A stretch of 6,586 nucleotides of DNA from an uncultured Eubacteriales bacterium (GTDB lineage: Bacteria; Bacillota; Clostridia; UBA1381; UBA9506). Where the stretch lies: contig CABSKZ010000166.1 in NCBI GenBank assembly GCA_902478395.1, positions 1 to 6,586 on the forward strand. The letters run 5' to 3'. The translations under genes and the position numbers were made by a program. Shown piece by piece: positions 6,201-6,586 of the stretch. Each line of letters begins with the position of its first letter. Within the stretch, counting starts at the first letter, position 1. The notes beneath the pieces are model-generated. The model worked only from the letters and a program-made list of their open reading frames with translations. It was not told the origin of the DNA and did no database searches.

Positions 6201-6586
6201 TGTTGGCGATGAAATCCAGTTCCAGCTCAATTGCGGCTTTGGCGAAGGAAACGTCTCCGGTCGCCGCTGTTTCCGCATATAGAGTCGGCAAATACTGCAA
6301 ACGACGCATGACGCTCACATACTGCGCATAATGGCCGACAGGAAAGTTCTGCCAATCACCAATTTCAATGTTATGGTAGGAAAACACCCGGCGCGTCGTA
6401 TTGTTTGTGCAGGCTGTTTCTTCGTTCCATGTGGTTTCACGGCCCACAAACAGCGCAACCCGTTTGTTATCCTGCGTGCTGCTTCCGTACACGCGCAGTG
6501 TCGCGGAAGTAACCTGGCTAACATCAATACCGGACAGGTCAAACTTGAAATAACCCTGCCGGGTTCCGTTTCCGTTTGCACTGGAG
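3202..6586 (-). CDS. SLH-anchored heparinase II/III-type polysaccharide lyase with DNRLRE/CBM96-like domain (5' end beyond window)
   Basis: Predicted secreted lyase that would cleave a uronic-acid polysaccharide by beta-elimination at the cell surface; the substrate is unknown. The frame is open to the right edge, giving 1127 visible residues (residue 1 is the codon at 6585-6583). Residues 1-92 resemble the later part of a DNRLRE/CBM96 domain (GYFKFDLSGIDV, SATLRVYGSS, TWNEE, GDWQNF). Residues 93 to about 350 look like the alpha/alpha toroid, with candidate catalytic Asn190-His191 (RNHN) and Tyr246 in DGDYIEGTSGYD. Residues 351-480 carry the heparinase II/III beta-sandwich signature: RNHGHSFG with His370 and His372, then LYAYGRLL and QNTVEING. 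Residues 480-885 are beta-rich and unrecognised. Residues 886-943 form a Pro/Thr/Ser/Gly linker. Three SLH domains lie at about 944-994, 1001-1053 and 1065-1118. The GTG at 6492 is not the true start, because domain homology continues upstream. The stop is TAG. It is first in a likely operon with the next SLH gene. The fold family is confident; activity is less so because several usual motif residues differ. Confidence 0.88.
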   Translation of the reverse strand, partial: SSANGNGTRQGYFKFDLSGIDVSQVTSATLRVYGSSTQDNKRVALFVGRETTWNEETACTNNTTRRVFSYHNIEIGDWQNFPVGHYAQYVSVMRRLQYLPTLYAETAATGDVSFAKAAIELELDFIANNGGMYYGNCDVLTSSFRESAMYSCFYAMLNSPAGDSTAFMSMLKFIWQEAYWNCQPENEYRNHNVTAGQNTLILNACIYFPEFALNPDWVTVAAERYERMAEDLCFADGDYIEGTSGYDVGVFDSFSKIYEQAASANIELTDKFRETYRKFAFALIAMSTPEKGQFQWGDGGASGNLRSNIKKAADLLDDDELLYYATDGKEGTPISFTSKLLPESKRASMRDNWTDNGVSAMMIGFSGRNHGHSFGNSMSLYAYGRLLFGLYGVLSYDVSQGWNYYLMYRQRSQNTVEINGIGGIKTGNGDISMNSNQRMDHFTNTVDVYKDLYDRDHTRQVTFIKNNKKFYIVSDFLNANGREDSALYDQAWTPLADANLTLDEDTKIAKTNFQTGANVAFIPADPSTLTKAFLDDGYSKNLNGQKMEGKLVSYQIEKTGNAKFNTIIYPFEGKASDTIRTVPIEVIGDSGEQASAFSATLPDGNKMVYYINQEPEKKKSYGIYDATAQMAYVEKNTAEEIKFLSASNFSSLKENGRDILTASRTLSDISVEYTGNVTNIYTSDVLNLNTEYLIVHSNKNEKVALNGEEVPYLRLGDSIVIGTYSIKPSDLQSIDGKKAVVLPDGLSIGYPVKDKTSTYWAYLNFEEGTTLSSGDINWNGKIALEYPEEGNGNKDNYGTILFKQLEADRPVQFHMAKSDGWRISVGTASGTLSSFKEIAENSYDAADDAANTTVMALYKGEQNSYIYTKQLGNMRVYLTSDIVNEEGESTKPGDPTHVKTPAPTASSKPGNSGGTGGGGIGGGGTESTPSPSPSSTPPAETPRPFPDTTGHWAEETVTYMADNGYINGYEDGSFRPDNQITRAEFAAVLARILGGDTPYQGSFADVSASAWYAGAVQCAYEAGIVSGDGVNFYPEHALKRGELAKMAVGLYQKLAGPATETADAGFTDSGEFEEWEREAINAAYQLGFIKGMPDGSFQSKEPTTRAETAEILFRLLRKAGKKANSAE

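Overview
The window looks like part of a cell-surface polysaccharide-degradation locus from an anaerobic Gram-positive bacterium, most likely a member of Bacillota class Clostridia. The reasons are three-copy SLH (S-layer homology) anchors on both proteins, a typical Gram-positive signal peptide, a strong purine-rich ribosome binding site, and a DNRLRE/CBM96-like domain joined to a heparinase II/III-type lyase. Base composition looks close to half GC by eye. I cannot name a genus.

Layout: almost everything is on the minus strand. From the right edge to 3202 runs a 5'-truncated gene for a large secreted lyase. Its visible order is DNRLRE-like domain, alpha/alpha-toroid, heparinase II/III beta-sandwich, beta-rich region of unknown role, Pro/Thr/Ser/Gly linker and three SLH domains. 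After 14 bases, with the ribosome binding site abutting the previous stop codon, comes a complete 900-residue gene (3187 to 485). It encodes a secreted protein with three N-terminal SLH domains and a long acidic, Tyr-rich, beta-rich body built from loosely repeated small modules. The close spacing implies one transcript whose promoter lies outside the window.

The left 484 bases hold no gene I can support, but they are dense in secondary structure. One part (about 241-460) contains a perfect 16-bp hairpin nested in further inverted repeats and bounded by near-palindromic motifs, resembling a dispersed MITE/REP-like element. The other part (about 86-209) is a row of hairpins ending in a good plus-strand intrinsic terminator, which probably closes a gene or RNA entering from the left.

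Working model (inference): the lyase is held on the S-layer or cell-wall polymer through its C-terminal SLH domains and attacks a uronic-acid-containing polysaccharide. The second protein is held through its N-terminal SLH domains and acts beside it as a structural, spacer or binding partner. Neither substrate nor partner role can be proved from sequence alone. The most distinctive points are the altered residues around the heparinase-type active-site motif, the unexplained modular body of the second protein, and the structured element at the operon's 3' end.
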